From Enterobacter cloacae complex sp. ECNIH7 (GTDB taxonomy: Bacteria; Pseudomonadota; Gammaproteobacteria; Enterobacterales; Enterobacteriaceae): a stretch of DNA of 64,000 nt. Below, one piece after another: positions 29,231 through 39,751 of the stretch. Under the pieces are notes generated by a model that searched no databases, was not told the origin of the DNA, and saw nothing but the letters and a program-made list of their open reading frames with translations. Each line of letters begins with the position of its first letter. The stretch's first letter is position 1. The stretch is from NCBI RefSeq assembly GCF_002208095.1, contig NZ_CP017990.1, positions 3,534,001 to 3,598,000 of the forward strand, read 5' to 3'. The translations under genes and the position numbers were made by a program.

Positions 29231-30229
29231 ATGGGTTATCAGCCGGACAAAAATCGTTATCGGACAATGGAATATCGCCGCTGCGGGCAAAGCGGACTCA
29301 GGTTGCCCGCCATCTCGCTTGGGCTGTGGCATAACTTTGGCGACACCACGCTTATCGAAAACAGCCGTCAACTTTTACAGCGCGCGTTCGATCTGGGCAT
29401 TACGCATTTCGACCTTGCCAACAACTATGGCCCGCCGCCGGGATCGGCCGAACGTAATTTCGGCCGTATTTTGCAGGAGGATTTCCTGCCCTGGCGAGAC
29501 GAGCTGATCGTCTCTACCAAAGCAGGTTATACCATGTGGGATGGCCCTTACGGCGACTGGGGGTCACGCAAATATCTGCTGGCAAGCCTCGATCAAAGCC
29601 TGAAGCGCATGGGGCTGGAGTATGTGGATATCTTCTATCATCACCGTCCTGACCCACAAACGCCGCTGCTGGAAACCATGAAAGCGCTTGACCATGCGGT
29701 GCGCCAGGGAAAAGCCCTGTATGTCGGGTTATCCAACTACCCTGCAGAACTGGCCCGCAAGGCGATTGATATCCTTGACGATCTCGGTACGCCCTGCCTG
29801 ATCCACCAGCCGAAATACTCTCTTTTTGAACGTGCGCCGGAAGAGGAACTGCTGAACGTGTTGCAGGAAAAAGGGGTCGGCTGCATTCCCTTCTCGCCGC
29901 TGGCCGGTGGACAATTGACAAACCGCTATCTGAACGGCATTCCGGCAGACTCACGCGCGGCAAGCGGCAGTCAGTTCCTGAATCCTGACCAGATCACCGA
30001 AGAGAAGCTGGAGAAGGTAAGAAAGCTGAACGCCATGGCGGAAGAGCGCGGTCAGAAGTTGTCCCAGATGGCTCTGGCCTGGGTATTACGCCATGAGAAC
30101 GTGACGTCAGTGCTGATTGGAGCAAGTAAAACGGCTCAGATTGATGACGCCGTGGGGATGCTGGAAAACCGCCATTTCTCTGCTGAAGAACTGGTCCGTA
30201 TTGATACAATCCTGAACAGCTCAAAATAA
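29231..30229 (+). CDS. Aldo/keto reductase, YghZ/GprA-like (L-glyceraldehyde 3-phosphate reductase type)
   Basis: This 332-residue AKR has the catalytic tetrad context: DLANNYGPPPGSAE (Asp/Tyr), STKAGY (Lys) and FYHHRPDP (His). NADPH-binding residues near the end are SVLIGASKTAQIDD. It resembles E. coli YghZ (GprA), a methylglyoxal and L-glyceraldehyde-3-phosphate reductase, and the KCNAB-like AKR14 group. ATG 29231 gives AGAGG a spacing of eight bases; the ATG at 29225 would leave only two. It is divergent from ipdC across the TyrR box, and its real substrate is unknown. Confidence 0.82.
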   Translation: MGYQPDKNRYRTMEYRRCGQSGLRLPAISLGLWHNFGDTTLIENSRQLLQRAFDLGITHFDLANNYGPPPGSAERNFGRILQEDFLPWRDELIVSTKAGYTMWDGPYGDWGSRKYLLASLDQSLKRMGLEYVDIFYHHRPDPQTPLLETMKALDHAVRQGKALYVGLSNYPAELARKAIDILDDLGTPCLIHQPKYSLFERAPEEELLNVLQEKGVGCIPFSPLAGGQLTNRYLNGIPADSRAASGSQFLNPDQITEEKLEKVRKLNAMAEERGQKLSQMALAWVLRHENVTSVLIGASKTAQIDDAVGMLENRHFSAEELVRIDTILNSSK

Positions 30230-30356
30230 AATCACTTTTAGCAAAAAGTGCTCTCATTCAGCAATTCGGAGTTGAGGCGATGAAACGAGGCTTTACCAAC
30301 TCGTAATATTGCGTTAACAGGCCCCACAAGGGCCCCGATCGTGAAGGAGAAAGAGT

Positions 30357-30710
30357 ATGTTCAGGTCACTGATTCTTGCAGCGGTATTACTGGCTTCAGC
30401 CCCGCTGATCGCCAATGCGGGCGAAATCACCCTGTTGCCATCAGTAAAATTACAAATTGGCGATCGTGACGACTACGGCAGATACTGGGACGGTGGCTAC
30501 TGGCGCGACCGTGACTACTGGAACCGTCACTATGAGTGGCGCGGAGACCGCTGGTGGAAACATGATAACGGCAGACACCGCGGCTGGTATAAAGACAACG
30601 CGTATGAGCGCGGCTACCGCGAAGGCTGGAACGATCGTGACGACCGTCGCGGCGGCTGGGATCGCGGCGGGAAAGGACGCGGCCACGGTCATGGCCACGG
30701 TCACCATTAA
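30357..30710 (+). CDS. ypeC: YpeC, DUF2502 secreted protein with His-rich tail
   Basis: This 117-residue protein has a clean signal peptide (cleavage after ANA, residue 21) and a mature part rich in Asp, Arg, Trp and Tyr ([19 protein letters not shown]). It ends in alternating Gly-His (GHGHGHGHH). It matches E. coli YpeC. It sits next to mntH, facing it across a shared terminator, and the His tail could bind metal; that is inference. GGAG precedes the ATG at good spacing. Confidence 0.9.
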   Translation: MFRSLILAAVLLASAPLIANAGEITLLPSVKLQIGDRDDYGRYWDGGYWRDRDYWNRHYEWRGDRWWKHDNGRHRGWYKDNAYERGYREGWNDRDDRRGGWDRGGKGRGHGHGHGHH

Positions 30711-30713
30711 TGC

Positions 30714-30742
30714 AAAAAGGAGCCTCCCGGCTCCTTTTTCTT
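30714..30742. terminator. Bidirectional terminator between ypeC and mntH
   Basis: AAAAAGGAGCC and its complement surround a TCCC loop, with A5 and T5 flanks. It abuts the mntH stop. Confidence 0.92.
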
Positions 30743-32164
<1,422 letters not shown>

Positions 32165-32218
32165 TTAACTTTTCACTCATTTACCTAACATAACAAAAAT
32201 GTATTGTGGATCACTATT

Positions 32219-32234
32219 TTTGAGACTCGTCACA
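32219..32234 (+). promoter_or_regulatory. CRP-like site, proximal, upstream of nupC
   Basis: TTTGA-GACTCG-TCACA matches the CRP consensus at nine of ten positions. It lies about 95 bases upstream of the nupC start. Confidence 0.6.
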
Positions 32235-32329
32235 GGATGTAACTATAGTGTGTCCTCGATCTCGTTTTCTTTTCGCTTGTTACATAGAATGTGCACGAAA
32301 ATTAAACCTGCCTCATATTTGGAGCAAAT

Positions 32330-33517
32330 ATGGACCGCGTCCTTCATTTTGTCCTGGCACTTGTTGTCGTTACTGCACTTGCATTGCTGGTCAGCACAGA
32401 CCGCAAAAAAATTCGTATCCGTTATGTTGTCCAGCTGCTGGTCATTGAAGTTTTACTTGCGTGGTTCTTCCTGAACTCCAACGTAGGCCTCGGCTTCGTG
32501 AAAGGCTTCTCCGAAATGTTTGAAAAACTGCTCGGATTCGCCAATGAAGGGACCAACTTTGTCTTCGGTAAAATGAACGACGAAGGCCTGGCGTTCTTCT
32601 TCCTGAAGGTTCTCTGTCCTATCGTCTTCATCTCCGCGCTGATCGGTATTCTGCAGCACATCCGCGTTCTGCCGTTCGTTATTCGTGGAATTGGTTTCCT
32701 GTTGTCCAAAGTGAACGGCATGGGCAAGCTGGAATCCTTCAACGCCGTCAGTTCCCTGATCCTCGGTCAGTCTGAGAACTTCATCGCGTATAAAGATATT
32801 CTCGGCAAAATGTCCCGCAACCGCATGTACACCATGGCGGCAACCGCAATGTCTACCGTTTCCATGTCTATCGTGGGCGCGTATATGACCATGCTGGAGC
32901 CAAAGTATGTTGTTGCGGCGCTGGTTCTGAACATGTTCAGCACCTTTATCGTTCTGTCGCTGATCAACCCGTACCGCGTTGATGCCAGCGAAGAGAACAT
33001 CCAGATGTCTAACCTGCACGAAGGCCAGAGCTTCTTCGAAATGCTGGGTGAGTACATTCTGGCGGGCTTCAAAGTGGCGATTATCGTTGCCGCCATGCTG
33101 ATCGGCTTCATTGCGCTGATTTCTGCGCTGAACGCCCTGTTCGCAGCGGTGCTGGGTATCTCCTTCCAGGGTATTCTGGGCTACATCTTCTACCCGGTTG
33201 CATGGGTGATGGGTGTGCCAGCTCACGAAGCGCTGCAGGTGGGCAGTATCATGGCAACCAAACTGGTTTCTAACGAATTCGTTGCGATGATGGATCTGCA
33301 GAAAATTGCCAGCACGCTTTCTCCGCGCGCGGAAGGCATTCTGTCCGTGTTCCTGGTCTCCTTCGCGAACTTCTCGTCCATCGGGATTATCGCGGGCGCG
33401 ATTAAAGGTCTGAACGAAGAACAGGGCAACGTGGTTTCTCGCTTTGGCCTGAAGCTGGTTTACGGATCTACGCTGGTGAGCGTCCTGTCTGCTTCTATCG
33501 CGGCACTGGTGCTCTAA
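32330..33517 (+). CDS. nupC: NupC, nucleoside:H+ symporter
   Basis: This 395-residue concentrative nucleoside transporter (CNT family) has about ten hydrophobic segments. It carries [12 protein letters not shown] in the first half and the [13 protein letters not shown] substrate-binding stretch in the second, both typical of NupC. It takes up most nucleosides except guanosine types. The start at 32330 follows a weak ribosome site (GGAGCAAAT). A strong terminator shared with pdeA ends the transcript. Confidence 0.95.
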   Translation: MDRVLHFVLALVVVTALALLVSTDRKKIRIRYVVQLLVIEVLLAWFFLNSNVGLGFVKGFSEMFEKLLGFANEGTNFVFGKMNDEGLAFFFLKVLCPIVFISALIGILQHIRVLPFVIRGIGFLLSKVNGMGKLESFNAVSSLILGQSENFIAYKDILGKMSRNRMYTMAATAMSTVSMSIVGAYMTMLEPKYVVAALVLNMFSTFIVLSLINPYRVDASEENIQMSNLHEGQSFFEMLGEYILAGFKVAIIVAAMLIGFIALISALNALFAAVLGISFQGILGYIFYPVAWVMGVPAHEALQVGSIMATKLVSNEFVAMMDLQKIASTLSPRAEGILSVFLVSFANFSSIGIIAGAIKGLNEEQGNVVSRFGLKLVYGSTLVSVLSASIAALVL

Positions 33518-33532
33518 CCTTTAGCGTTAAAC

Positions 33533-33561
33533 AAAAACCGGGAGCCTGGCTCCCGGTTTTT
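33533..33561. terminator. Bidirectional terminator between nupC and pdeA
   Basis: AAAAACCGGGAGC pairs with GCTCCCGGTTTTT around a CCTGG loop. The T-run extends seven bases and abuts the pdeA stop. Confidence 0.93.
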
Positions 33562-35754
33562 TTATGCCCGCAATTCTTCCAGCGGCTTGGGTTTGCCTAT
33601 CAGGTAGCCCTGCAGATAATCCACGCCGAAACGAAGCAGCATCTCCCGCTGCGCCGGTGTTTCGACGTATTCCGCTACGACGCACAGCGATTTCGTCTTC
33701 GCCAGATTACACATCGACTGCACGATCATCGCATCCATATCATCAGTACAAATGTCTTTAATAAAGCAGCCATCAATTTTAATGATGTCCGCCTGCAGGC
33801 GCCTGAGGCGCTCGTAGTTGGCGTAGCCGGTACCAAAATCATCAATGGCAATCCTGAAACCGTAATCCCGCAGCTGCTGAATATTGTGGATGCTGCAGCC
33901 TGAATTTGAGAAGGCCTGCTCTTCGGTAATCTCAATCACGACAGACTGAGGCGCAACGCCGTAGCGTTCAAAGAGCGCGCAAATCTCGGTCGCCACCTCT
34001 TTTTGCATCAGCGTGAGCGGCATCAGATTAACGGAGAAACGGGCGCCAGCCTGCGTTGAAGGGTGATCGCGCAGCCACAGCAGTAATTTCTCCATGACGC
34101 ACATATCAAACCGGTGGCTGAGGTTGAACTGGGCAATCAACGGAATAAAGCGGTCAGGAGTGAAGATCTCTCCCTCGCTCTCCATACGCGCCAGAATTTC
34201 GTAGTAGCCGCTCCCGTCCGCCTTCTGGATCGGTTGCGCGTACAAATGGAACTGGCCCGCCTCCAGGGCATGCTTAATCCGCGCAAGCATCAGGACTCGC
34301 TCTGTCGTTTGCCCTGATGCCGCCTCGAGGCTATTCGTGAGCGCAAGCACGTTGTTTGTTGTTCCGCAGGATTGCTCGGCCAGCCAGCTCAGTTGCCCCA
34401 GGGTGTGGTGCAACTTTTCGCCGTTTTCCACCATTCCCCAGGACGCGCCAAATTCAATATCCAGCCCGGTGTTGTTCCAGAAAATCTTACGGCTGTTCAG
34501 CCGATCAACCATATGCTGTAAGCGCTCAGCGGTTCCCGGGCCCAGTAATACCAGCACAAGCTCGCTTCCGGGGAGCTGGAAGAGCGTCTCATCTTTTTGC
34601 AGGAGAGGCTGCAGCGACGTGGCGATCGTGCGTTTGCAGTGGACCCGCATCAGGATCCCATAGTGGCGACTCAAAAATTCCAGGTTATCCATACGCAGAA
34701 TGCTCACTTTTGCATCCGGGTGAATCTCAAGATAATCCTCCAGCGCACGAATATTGGGCAATCCGGTCAGCGGATCGGTGAGCGCCCTCCCCTGCCAGCC
34801 CCGCTTAAGCCACTCGCTACGCTGGTAAATACGCGACATATAGAGCAGGCAGATCGCGAACGAGATAAGCACGGACAGAATAAAAGAGAGCGAATGGCCC
34901 GATTCCACCCCGTTAAGGAAGTTGTAGTTGTAGGTCAACAGCAGGAGCGCAGATACAGCCCAGAGCAGAGAAATCAACGCATAGGTCAGTCGGCTTATCG
35001 CTAAGGTAAAAAGAATAAAAATCAGCGGCATCAAATAGCCCGCAATGACGGGAGATTCAAAAGGACCACATAAAATGATGAGAATGAAACTTAAAAGTAC
35101 CAGCCAGACAAAAATATATAATGAATTCTTGTGAAAAAACACGGGCTTCACGCTTCGTCGCCAGAAACTCATTGCATAACGAGGATTAATTATCATTCTT
35201 AACGGGTAATAGAACATCATGGTAAAAATCAATGCCGCACATATCAGGCTTTGTATATCCACAACGTTATAAATTACCGTTCCTTCGCCGAAAAAGGTCG
35301 AAATTGTCACCGGAAAATCAAACAAATAGCCTGCCAAATACATTGACAGCTTAATCCCTATTGGCACCATAAAACCGAGCCAGAATATCCGTAATCCGAT
35401 GTGCTTGTTAGGGATGCAGTAACGCCAACGCTTACCCAGCATGATACGCAGAAGGCCGCACGCCGCGAACAACGCAAAGGTCTGACAGAACAGTAATACT
35501 AAATATTGTAGCGGTGCTAAATTTACATAGAATAAATTAGTGACAGTAAAACCTAACAAAATGGGAAGAATAGCCCTGCGCCCAAATAGCAGGATTACCG
35601 CCAACATCACGCTTAAAGGTAACCATGCTAAATAAACGTCGTGACCATTAACAATTGCGCGGGGAGAAAGATAACGGGAGACAGGCACCGCAATCAGGCA
35701 TAAAGCCAGAGCAATCATAAATATCTTTACATTATTGTAAGCTTTTCTATTCAT
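33562..35754 (-). CDS. pdeA: PdeA (YfeA), MASE1-GGDEF-EAL membrane c-di-GMP phosphodiesterase
   Basis: This 730-residue protein has a MASE1 membrane domain of eight or more helices (about 1-310). A GGDEF domain (about 330-480) follows whose signature is degenerate (LPGSELVLV), so it should not synthesise c-di-GMP. The C-terminal EAL domain reads EIL at the signature but keeps NLMPLTL, ITEEQAF, IDDFGTGYANY, IKIDGCFI and VAEYVET, which are the metal and catalytic positions. Phosphodiesterase activity is therefore likely. Regulation is not visible; the 213-base upstream gap holds only the tRNA terminator. Confidence 0.92.
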   Translation of the reverse strand: MNRKAYNNVKIFMIALALCLIAVPVSRYLSPRAIVNGHDVYLAWLPLSVMLAVILLFGRRAILPILLGFTVTNLFYVNLAPLQYLVLLFCQTFALFAACGLLRIMLGKRWRYCIPNKHIGLRIFWLGFMVPIGIKLSMYLAGYLFDFPVTISTFFGEGTVIYNVVDIQSLICAALIFTMMFYYPLRMIINPRYAMSFWRRSVKPVFFHKNSLYIFVWLVLLSFILIILCGPFESPVIAGYLMPLIFILFTLAISRLTYALISLLWAVSALLLLTYNYNFLNGVESGHSLSFILSVLISFAICLLYMSRIYQRSEWLKRGWQGRALTDPLTGLPNIRALEDYLEIHPDAKVSILRMDNLEFLSRHYGILMRVHCKRTIATSLQPLLQKDETLFQLPGSELVLVLLGPGTAERLQHMVDRLNSRKIFWNNTGLDIEFGASWGMVENGEKLHHTLGQLSWLAEQSCGTTNNVLALTNSLEAASGQTTERVLMLARIKHALEAGQFHLYAQPIQKADGSGYYEILARMESEGEIFTPDRFIPLIAQFNLSHRFDMCVMEKLLLWLRDHPSTQAGARFSVNLMPLTLMQKEVATEICALFERYGVAPQSVVIEITEEQAFSNSGCSIHNIQQLRDYGFRIAIDDFGTGYANYERLRRLQADIIKIDGCFIKDICTDDMDAMIVQSMCNLAKTKSLCVVAEYVETPAQREMLLRFGVDYLQGYLIGKPKPLEELRA

Positions 35755-35934
35755 TAACCGGGGCGTTATTTTCCGAGAGAATTATTGACCGGATGGATAA
35801 TAGGTTTATTAATTGCGCGAATCAAGTTCAAGTCTATTTTTAGACTGGTTAATTGATGCCGATTGAGGTGAGGTATGGGAATACCTTCTTTTTGATAACA
35901 AAATGCGGGAGAGTGTGTTACAAACACATAAAAA

Positions 35935-35960
35935 AAACCCTCGTCTTTTGACGAGGGTTT
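35935..35960 (-). terminator. Terminator of the tRNA-Ala transcript
   Basis: AAACCCTCGTC and its complement enclose a four-base loop (AAAA on the minus strand), followed by a run of eight T residues on that strand. It is positioned directly after the second tRNA-Ala. Confidence 0.93.
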
Positions 35961-35967
35961 ACAATTT

Positions 35968-36043
<76 letters not shown>

Positions 36044-36084
36044 ACATGTTACTTTACTGACCGCACTCTGTTGGGTTCAGAGTT

Positions 36085-36160
<76 letters not shown>

Positions 36161-36189
36161 ATCGTAAAGCTGTCATGTTGACGGGCGGC

Positions 36190-36218
36190 ATAATATGAAT
36201 TCCGCCGCGGGGTGTCAA
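36190..36218 (-). promoter_or_regulatory. Promoter of the tRNA-Ala operon
   Basis: On the minus strand, TTGACA (36218-36213) and TATTAT (36195-36190) are separated by 17 bases. They are followed by a GC-rich discriminator (GCCGCCCG) typical of stringently controlled stable-RNA promoters. It lies 29 bases before the first tRNA. Confidence 0.88.
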
Positions 36219-36377
36219 CGGCAAAATCAATTCCAGCCATTCAATCGCCGAAAAATCATGCAAATGAATCACTTTGCGAGCCTGCTCGCAGCCAGGAGTT
36301 AAGCCTGTCACGTTTTCACGTAAAACGGTGCTATAAAATGAGCCGTTAATTAACCCTACTGATATTCAGGAAATTGC

Positions 36378-36740
36378 ATGATCAAGGAACGAATGACGCC
36401 AGAAGAGTTAGCCCTTCTCACTGGCTATAGCCGCCAGACCATCAATAAATGGGTACGCAAAGAGGGTTGGATTACGTCACCAAAACCAGGCGTCCAGGGC
36501 GGGAAAGCTCGCCTGGTATATGTGAATGACAAAGTCCGTGACTTTATTCGCAGCGCACGTCGGGCAAGCGAAACATCCGAACTGCCTGGAGGCAGCAGTC
36601 ATGATAGTTCGCTTCACACGCTGCTCCTGACGCTGGCCAATGAAATGACGCCGGAAGAGCAGAAGCAGATGACATCGCTGCTACTGCGGGAAGGGATTAC
36701 CGGTTTGTTGCAACGTTTAGGGATTCGCGATCGGGACTGA
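36378..36740 (+). CDS. yfeC: YfeC, DUF1323 putative DNA-binding protein
   Basis: This 120-residue protein has an N-terminal winged-helix/MerR-like DNA-binding segment (MTPEELALLTGYSRQTINKWVRKEGW) and a C-terminal helical part ending GLLQRLGI. It matches E. coli YfeC, described as a negative regulator affecting DNA release/eDNA production, with the target unproven. It stops one base before yfeD starts. TATAAA-like bases near 36331 may be its -10. Confidence 0.9.
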   Translation: MIKERMTPEELALLTGYSRQTINKWVRKEGWITSPKPGVQGGKARLVYVNDKVRDFIRSARRASETSELPGGSSHDSSLHTLLLTLANEMTPEEQKQMTSLLLREGITGLLQRLGIRDRD

Positions 36741-36741
36741 T

Positions 36742-37134
36742 ATGAAAAAATTACGGAGCAAAATGACCACGGAAGAGCTGGCAGAGAGTTTGGGTGTTGC
36801 CAGGCAAACGGTTAATCGCTGGATACGCCAGAAAAGGTGGAAAACCGAAGGACTCAACGGCGTGAAAGGCGGTCGCGCAAGGCTCATTCATGTTGATGCG
36901 CGCGTGAAAGAACATATTATGAGCCTCCCGGCGATCCGCAACCGTCAGGCGGTGTACCATCTCGCGGAGGCCACGTCTTCCTATACTGCCCCCTCTTCAA
37001 ACCTGTGTCCGGGCATTATTGAGACGCTGGAGAGTATGACTAAGCCAGAGCAGAAGCGTCTGGATGCGTTATTGAAGCGCGAAGGGATACATGGATTTCT
37101 TAAGCGTTTGGGCATTGCCGAAGAAGATGCATAA
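36742..37134 (+). CDS. yfeD: YfeD, DUF1323 putative DNA-binding protein, paralogue of YfeC
   Basis: This 130-residue protein has the same layout as YfeC: MTTEELAESLGVARQTVNRWIRQKRW, then KGGRARLIHVD, then a C-terminal GFLKRLGI. The two genes are a tandem duplication with diverged middles. It is co-transcribed with yfeC and ended by a terminator shared with gltX. Confidence 0.9.
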   Translation: MKKLRSKMTTEELAESLGVARQTVNRWIRQKRWKTEGLNGVKGGRARLIHVDARVKEHIMSLPAIRNRQAVYHLAEATSSYTAPSSNLCPGIIETLESMTKPEQKRLDALLKREGIHGFLKRLGIAEEDA

Positions 37135-37164
37135 AAAAACGGCAGGTTCCCCTGCCGTTTTTTT
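37133..37164. terminator. Bidirectional terminator between yfeD and gltX
   Basis: AAAAAAACGGCAGG and its complement surround TTCC, with long A and T runs, so it serves both convergent transcripts. Confidence 0.95.
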
Positions 37165-37177
37165 ATCTGAGACGTTA

Positions 37178-38593
37178 TTACTGCTGATTTTCTCGTTCAG
37201 CGATGAAGTCCAGCGCCTTGTTAATACGCGCCACGCTGCGTGATTTGCCGATGGCATGAACCGTTACATCCAGTGCCGGAGACTGACCCGCACCTGTCAC
37301 CGCAACGCGCAGTGGCATGCCGACTTTACCCATACCGACTTCCAGCTCGTCTGCCGTCGCCTGAATGGCGTGATGCACATTTTCAGCGGTCCATTCGGTA
37401 ATGGCCGCCAGCTTGTCACGCACCACTTCCAGCGGCTGACGCGCAACCGGACGGAGGTGCTTCTTCGCGGCGTCCGCGTCGAACTCATCAAACTCTTCAT
37501 AGAAGTAGCGGCAGCTTTCGGCAATCTCTTTCAGCGTTTTGCAGCGCTCGCCGAGGAGTTTCACCAGGTCAGCCAGCTCAGGGCCAGTGCGGGTATCAAT
37601 ATTTGCCTGCTCAATGTGCCACTGCAGGTAAGTCGCCACATATTCAGGCTGCATGGTATTGATATAGTGATGGTTCAGCCACAGGAGCTTGTCGGTATTA
37701 AATGCGCTCGCTGATTTGCTTACAGAGCTCAGAGAGAACAGTTCGATCATCTCTTCGCGGCTGAAGATCTCCTGGTCACCGTGGGCCCAGCCCAGACGCA
37801 CCAGATAGTTCAGCAGCGCTTCCGGCAGATAGCCATCGTCGCGATACTGCATAACGCTTACCGCGCCGTGACGTTTAGACAGTTTTTTCCCGTCATCACC
37901 GTTGATCATGGAGACGTGCGCATAGACAGGCACAGGGGCGTTCAGCGCTTTCAGGATGTTGATCTGACGTGGCGTATTGTTGATATGGTCTTCACCGCGG
38001 ACAACGTGGGTAATTTCCATATCCCAGTCGTCAACCACAACGCAGAAGTTGTAGGTTGGAGAACCGTCGGTACGACGGATGATCAGATCGTCCAGCTCCT
38101 GGTTGCTGAATTCAATGGGGCCACGGATCTGGTCGTCAAAGATCACCGAGCCCTCTTGCGGGTTAGCGAAACGCACCACGCAAGGCTCGTCAGCAGCATG
38201 CTCGCTATGGTCGTGGCGGCAGCGGCCGTCATAACGCGGCTTTTCACCGTTAGCCATCTGCGCTTCACGCAGTTCATCCAGACGCTCTTTAGAGCAGTAG
38301 CATTTATACGCCGTGCCCGCGACCAGCATCTCATCAATGACAGCGTTATAGCGGTCAAAGCGTTTGGTCTGGAAGTAAGGACCTTCATCCCATTCCAGAT
38401 TCAGCCAGTTCATCCCATCCATAATGGCTTCAATTGCTTCTGGCGTGGAGCGCTCAAGATCGGTGTCTTCAATACGCAGCACGAACTCACCTTTGTTGTG
38501 GCGTGCGAAAAGCCAGGAATAGAGAGCGGTACGTGCACCACCGACGTGCAGATAGCCTGTCGGGCTCGGCGCGAAGCGAGTTTTGATTTTCAT
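37178..38593 (-). CDS. gltX: Glutamyl-tRNA synthetase
   Basis: This 471-residue class I aminoacyl-tRNA synthetase has the HIGH-type motif in [16 protein letters not shown] and the KMSKS-type motif in [10 protein letters not shown] zinc-binding Cys/His cluster (CYCSKERL ... [10 protein letters not shown]) is typical of the gamma-proteobacterial enzyme. It charges tRNA-Glu. The length equals E. coli GltX. It is divergent from the tRNA-Val/Lys cluster. Confidence 0.97.
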   Translation of the reverse strand: MKIKTRFAPSPTGYLHVGGARTALYSWLFARHNKGEFVLRIEDTDLERSTPEAIEAIMDGMNWLNLEWDEGPYFQTKRFDRYNAVIDEMLVAGTAYKCYCSKERLDELREAQMANGEKPRYDGRCRHDHSEHAADEPCVVRFANPQEGSVIFDDQIRGPIEFSNQELDDLIIRRTDGSPTYNFCVVVDDWDMEITHVVRGEDHINNTPRQINILKALNAPVPVYAHVSMINGDDGKKLSKRHGAVSVMQYRDDGYLPEALLNYLVRLGWAHGDQEIFSREEMIELFSLSSVSKSASAFNTDKLLWLNHHYINTMQPEYVATYLQWHIEQANIDTRTGPELADLVKLLGERCKTLKEIAESCRYFYEEFDEFDADAAKKHLRPVARQPLEVVRDKLAAITEWTAENVHHAIQATADELEVGMGKVGMPLRVAVTGAGQSPALDVTVHAIGKSRSVARINKALDFIAERENQQ

Positions 38594-38658
38594 GAAATGG
38601 CCTTACGTTATAAAGATGCCGGCAATCGGCAAATCCTGGGGAAAAAACGATGGGCAAT

Positions 38659-38686
38659 ATTCTATCACTGTGGGGGGATTCCTCAA
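38659..38686 (-). promoter_or_regulatory. Promoter candidate for gltX
   Basis: On the minus strand TTGAGG (38686-38681) and TAGAAT (38664-38659) are separated by 16 bases, about 66 bases upstream of the gltX start. Confidence 0.5.
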
Positions 38687-38806
38687 TGTTGATCCCTTTA
38701 TCGTGACCGAGTTTGCGATTTTTGTTTAGAAATCATGCGCCATTGCCCGTTTCGCGATCGTTTTGTTTAATTTTACGACGAACGAATAAAAACTTTAGAA
38801 AATGCG

Positions 38807-38834
38807 TTGACTCATTTTCAACTCTCCCTATAAT
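38807..38834 (+). promoter_or_regulatory. Promoter of the tRNA-Val/Lys operon
   Basis: TTGACT at 38807-38812 and a perfect TATAAT at 38829-38834 are separated by 16 bases. A GCGAC discriminator follows, 17 bases before the first tRNA. Confidence 0.88.
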
Positions 38835-38851
38835 GCGACTCCACACAGCGG

Positions 38852-38927
38852 GGGTGATTAGCTCAGTTGGTAGAGCATCTCCTTTACACGGAGGGGGTCG
38901 GCGGTTCGAGCCCGTCATCACCCACCA
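38852..38927 (+). tRNA. valU: tRNA-Val (TAC)
   Basis: This is a 76-base tRNA with anticodon TAC in loop TTTACAC and encoded CCA. Its acceptor stem has T-A at the fourth pair (GGGTGAT/ATCACCC), unlike the two following copies. It is the first gene of the operon. Confidence 0.97.
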
Positions 38928-38968
38928 TCTACTTCGGTAGACTCGCAGTGTAGATAAGAATTGAGATT

Positions 38969-39044
38969 GGGCGATTAGCTCAGTTGGTAGAGCATCTCCT
39001 TTACACGGAGGGGGTCGGCGGTTCGAGCCCGTCATCGCCCACCA
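38969..39044 (+). tRNA. valX: tRNA-Val (TAC)
   Basis: This 76-base tRNA is identical to the first except for a C-G fourth acceptor pair (GGGCGAT/ATCGCCC), a compensated double change. Anticodon TAC, encoded CCA. Confidence 0.97.
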
Positions 39045-39073
39045 TTCTCACCTTATCGCAGTAGTTCCGAAAT

Positions 39074-39149
39074 GGGCGATTAGCTCAGTTGGTAGAGCAT
39101 CTCCTTTACACGGAGGGGGTCGGCGGTTCGAGCCCGTCATCGCCCACCA
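39074..39149 (+). tRNA. valY: tRNA-Val (TAC)
   Basis: This 76-base tRNA is identical to the second tRNA-Val copy, with anticodon TAC and encoded CCA. Only four bases separate it from tRNA-Lys. Confidence 0.97.
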
Positions 39150-39153
39150 TTTC

Positions 39154-39229
39154 GGGTCGTTAGCTCAGTTGGTAGAGCAGTTGACTTTTAATCAATTGGT
39201 CGCAGGTTCGAATCCTGCACGACCCACCA
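39154..39229 (+). tRNA. lysV: tRNA-Lys (TTT)
   Basis: This 76-base tRNA begins GGGTCGTTAGCTCAG. The anticodon loop CTTTTAA gives TTT, and the CCA end is encoded. It is the last gene of the tRNA operon, five bases before the terminator. Confidence 0.97.
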
Positions 39230-39233
39230 GTGT

Positions 39234-39260
39234 AAAAAAGCGCCCTAAAGGCGCTTTTTT
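39234..39260 (+). terminator. Terminator of the tRNA-Val/Lys operon
   Basis: AAAAAAGCGCC and its complement enclose CTAAA, followed by T6. Confidence 0.94.
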
Positions 39261-39355
39261 GCTATCCGCAGTTTGTCTACTTTCGACCTCCAGTAACGCA
39301 TCATTAATACTGATTGCGTATCGATGTTACTCCCCGCCAGATATGGCAGTTTTGC

Positions 39356-39382
39356 TCAAGCTAATCCCGTTGGTGCCGATAC
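39356..39382 (+). promoter_or_regulatory. Sigma-28 (FliA) flagellar promoter of the flxA-like gene
   Basis: TCAAGCTA at 39356-39363 and GCCGATAC at 39375-39382 are separated by exactly 11 bases. The sigma-28 consensus is TAAAGTTT-N11-GCCGATAA, so the -10 matches at seven of eight positions and the spacing is ideal. E. coli flxA is also a FliA target. Confidence 0.82.
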
Positions 39383-39409
39383 CTCTGTTTTATAACGCGA
39401 GGAAAGACT

Positions 39410-39751
39410 ATGACGACCATTCAGGCTTCAACCCAGATGATTCAAACCAGCAGCGGTGGGAGTGGTGCTTCTGGCAGTAACGACATCGCTTCCCAGATCA
39501 GCAGTATTATTGACAAGATCAAAAAGCTGACTCAGCAGTTAAAAGAGCTGGCGAACAGCACCGGCAGCGCTGATGAGAAGAAGAAGCAGCAGGAACTTAT
39601 TCAGACCCAGATCAAAGTGCTTCAGGCGCAGCTCGCCTCACTGCAGCGCCAGCAGGCAGAAGAGGCCCAAAAGAAGCAGGATCAAAAGCTGGGCAAAGTG
39701 GAAGGTGTGAATAACCCTTCAGACAATAATCAGATTGATATCTACATCTAA
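39410..39751 (+). CDS. FlxA-like coiled-coil protein
   Basis: This 113-residue protein has a Ser/Gly-rich opening and a long heptad-type helix (about 26-95, rich in Lys, Gln and Glu: [39 protein letters not shown]). It resembles the FlxA family, whose E. coli member is flagellum-coexpressed with unknown function. GAGGAA precedes the ATG, and a sigma-28 promoter is 28 bases upstream. The stop overlaps that of yfeR by three bases on the opposite strand. Confidence 0.8.
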   Translation: MTTIQASTQMIQTSSGGSGASGSNDIASQISSIIDKIKKLTQQLKELANSTGSADEKKKQQELIQTQIKVLQAQLASLQRQQAEEAQKKQDQKLGKVEGVNNPSDNNQIDIYI

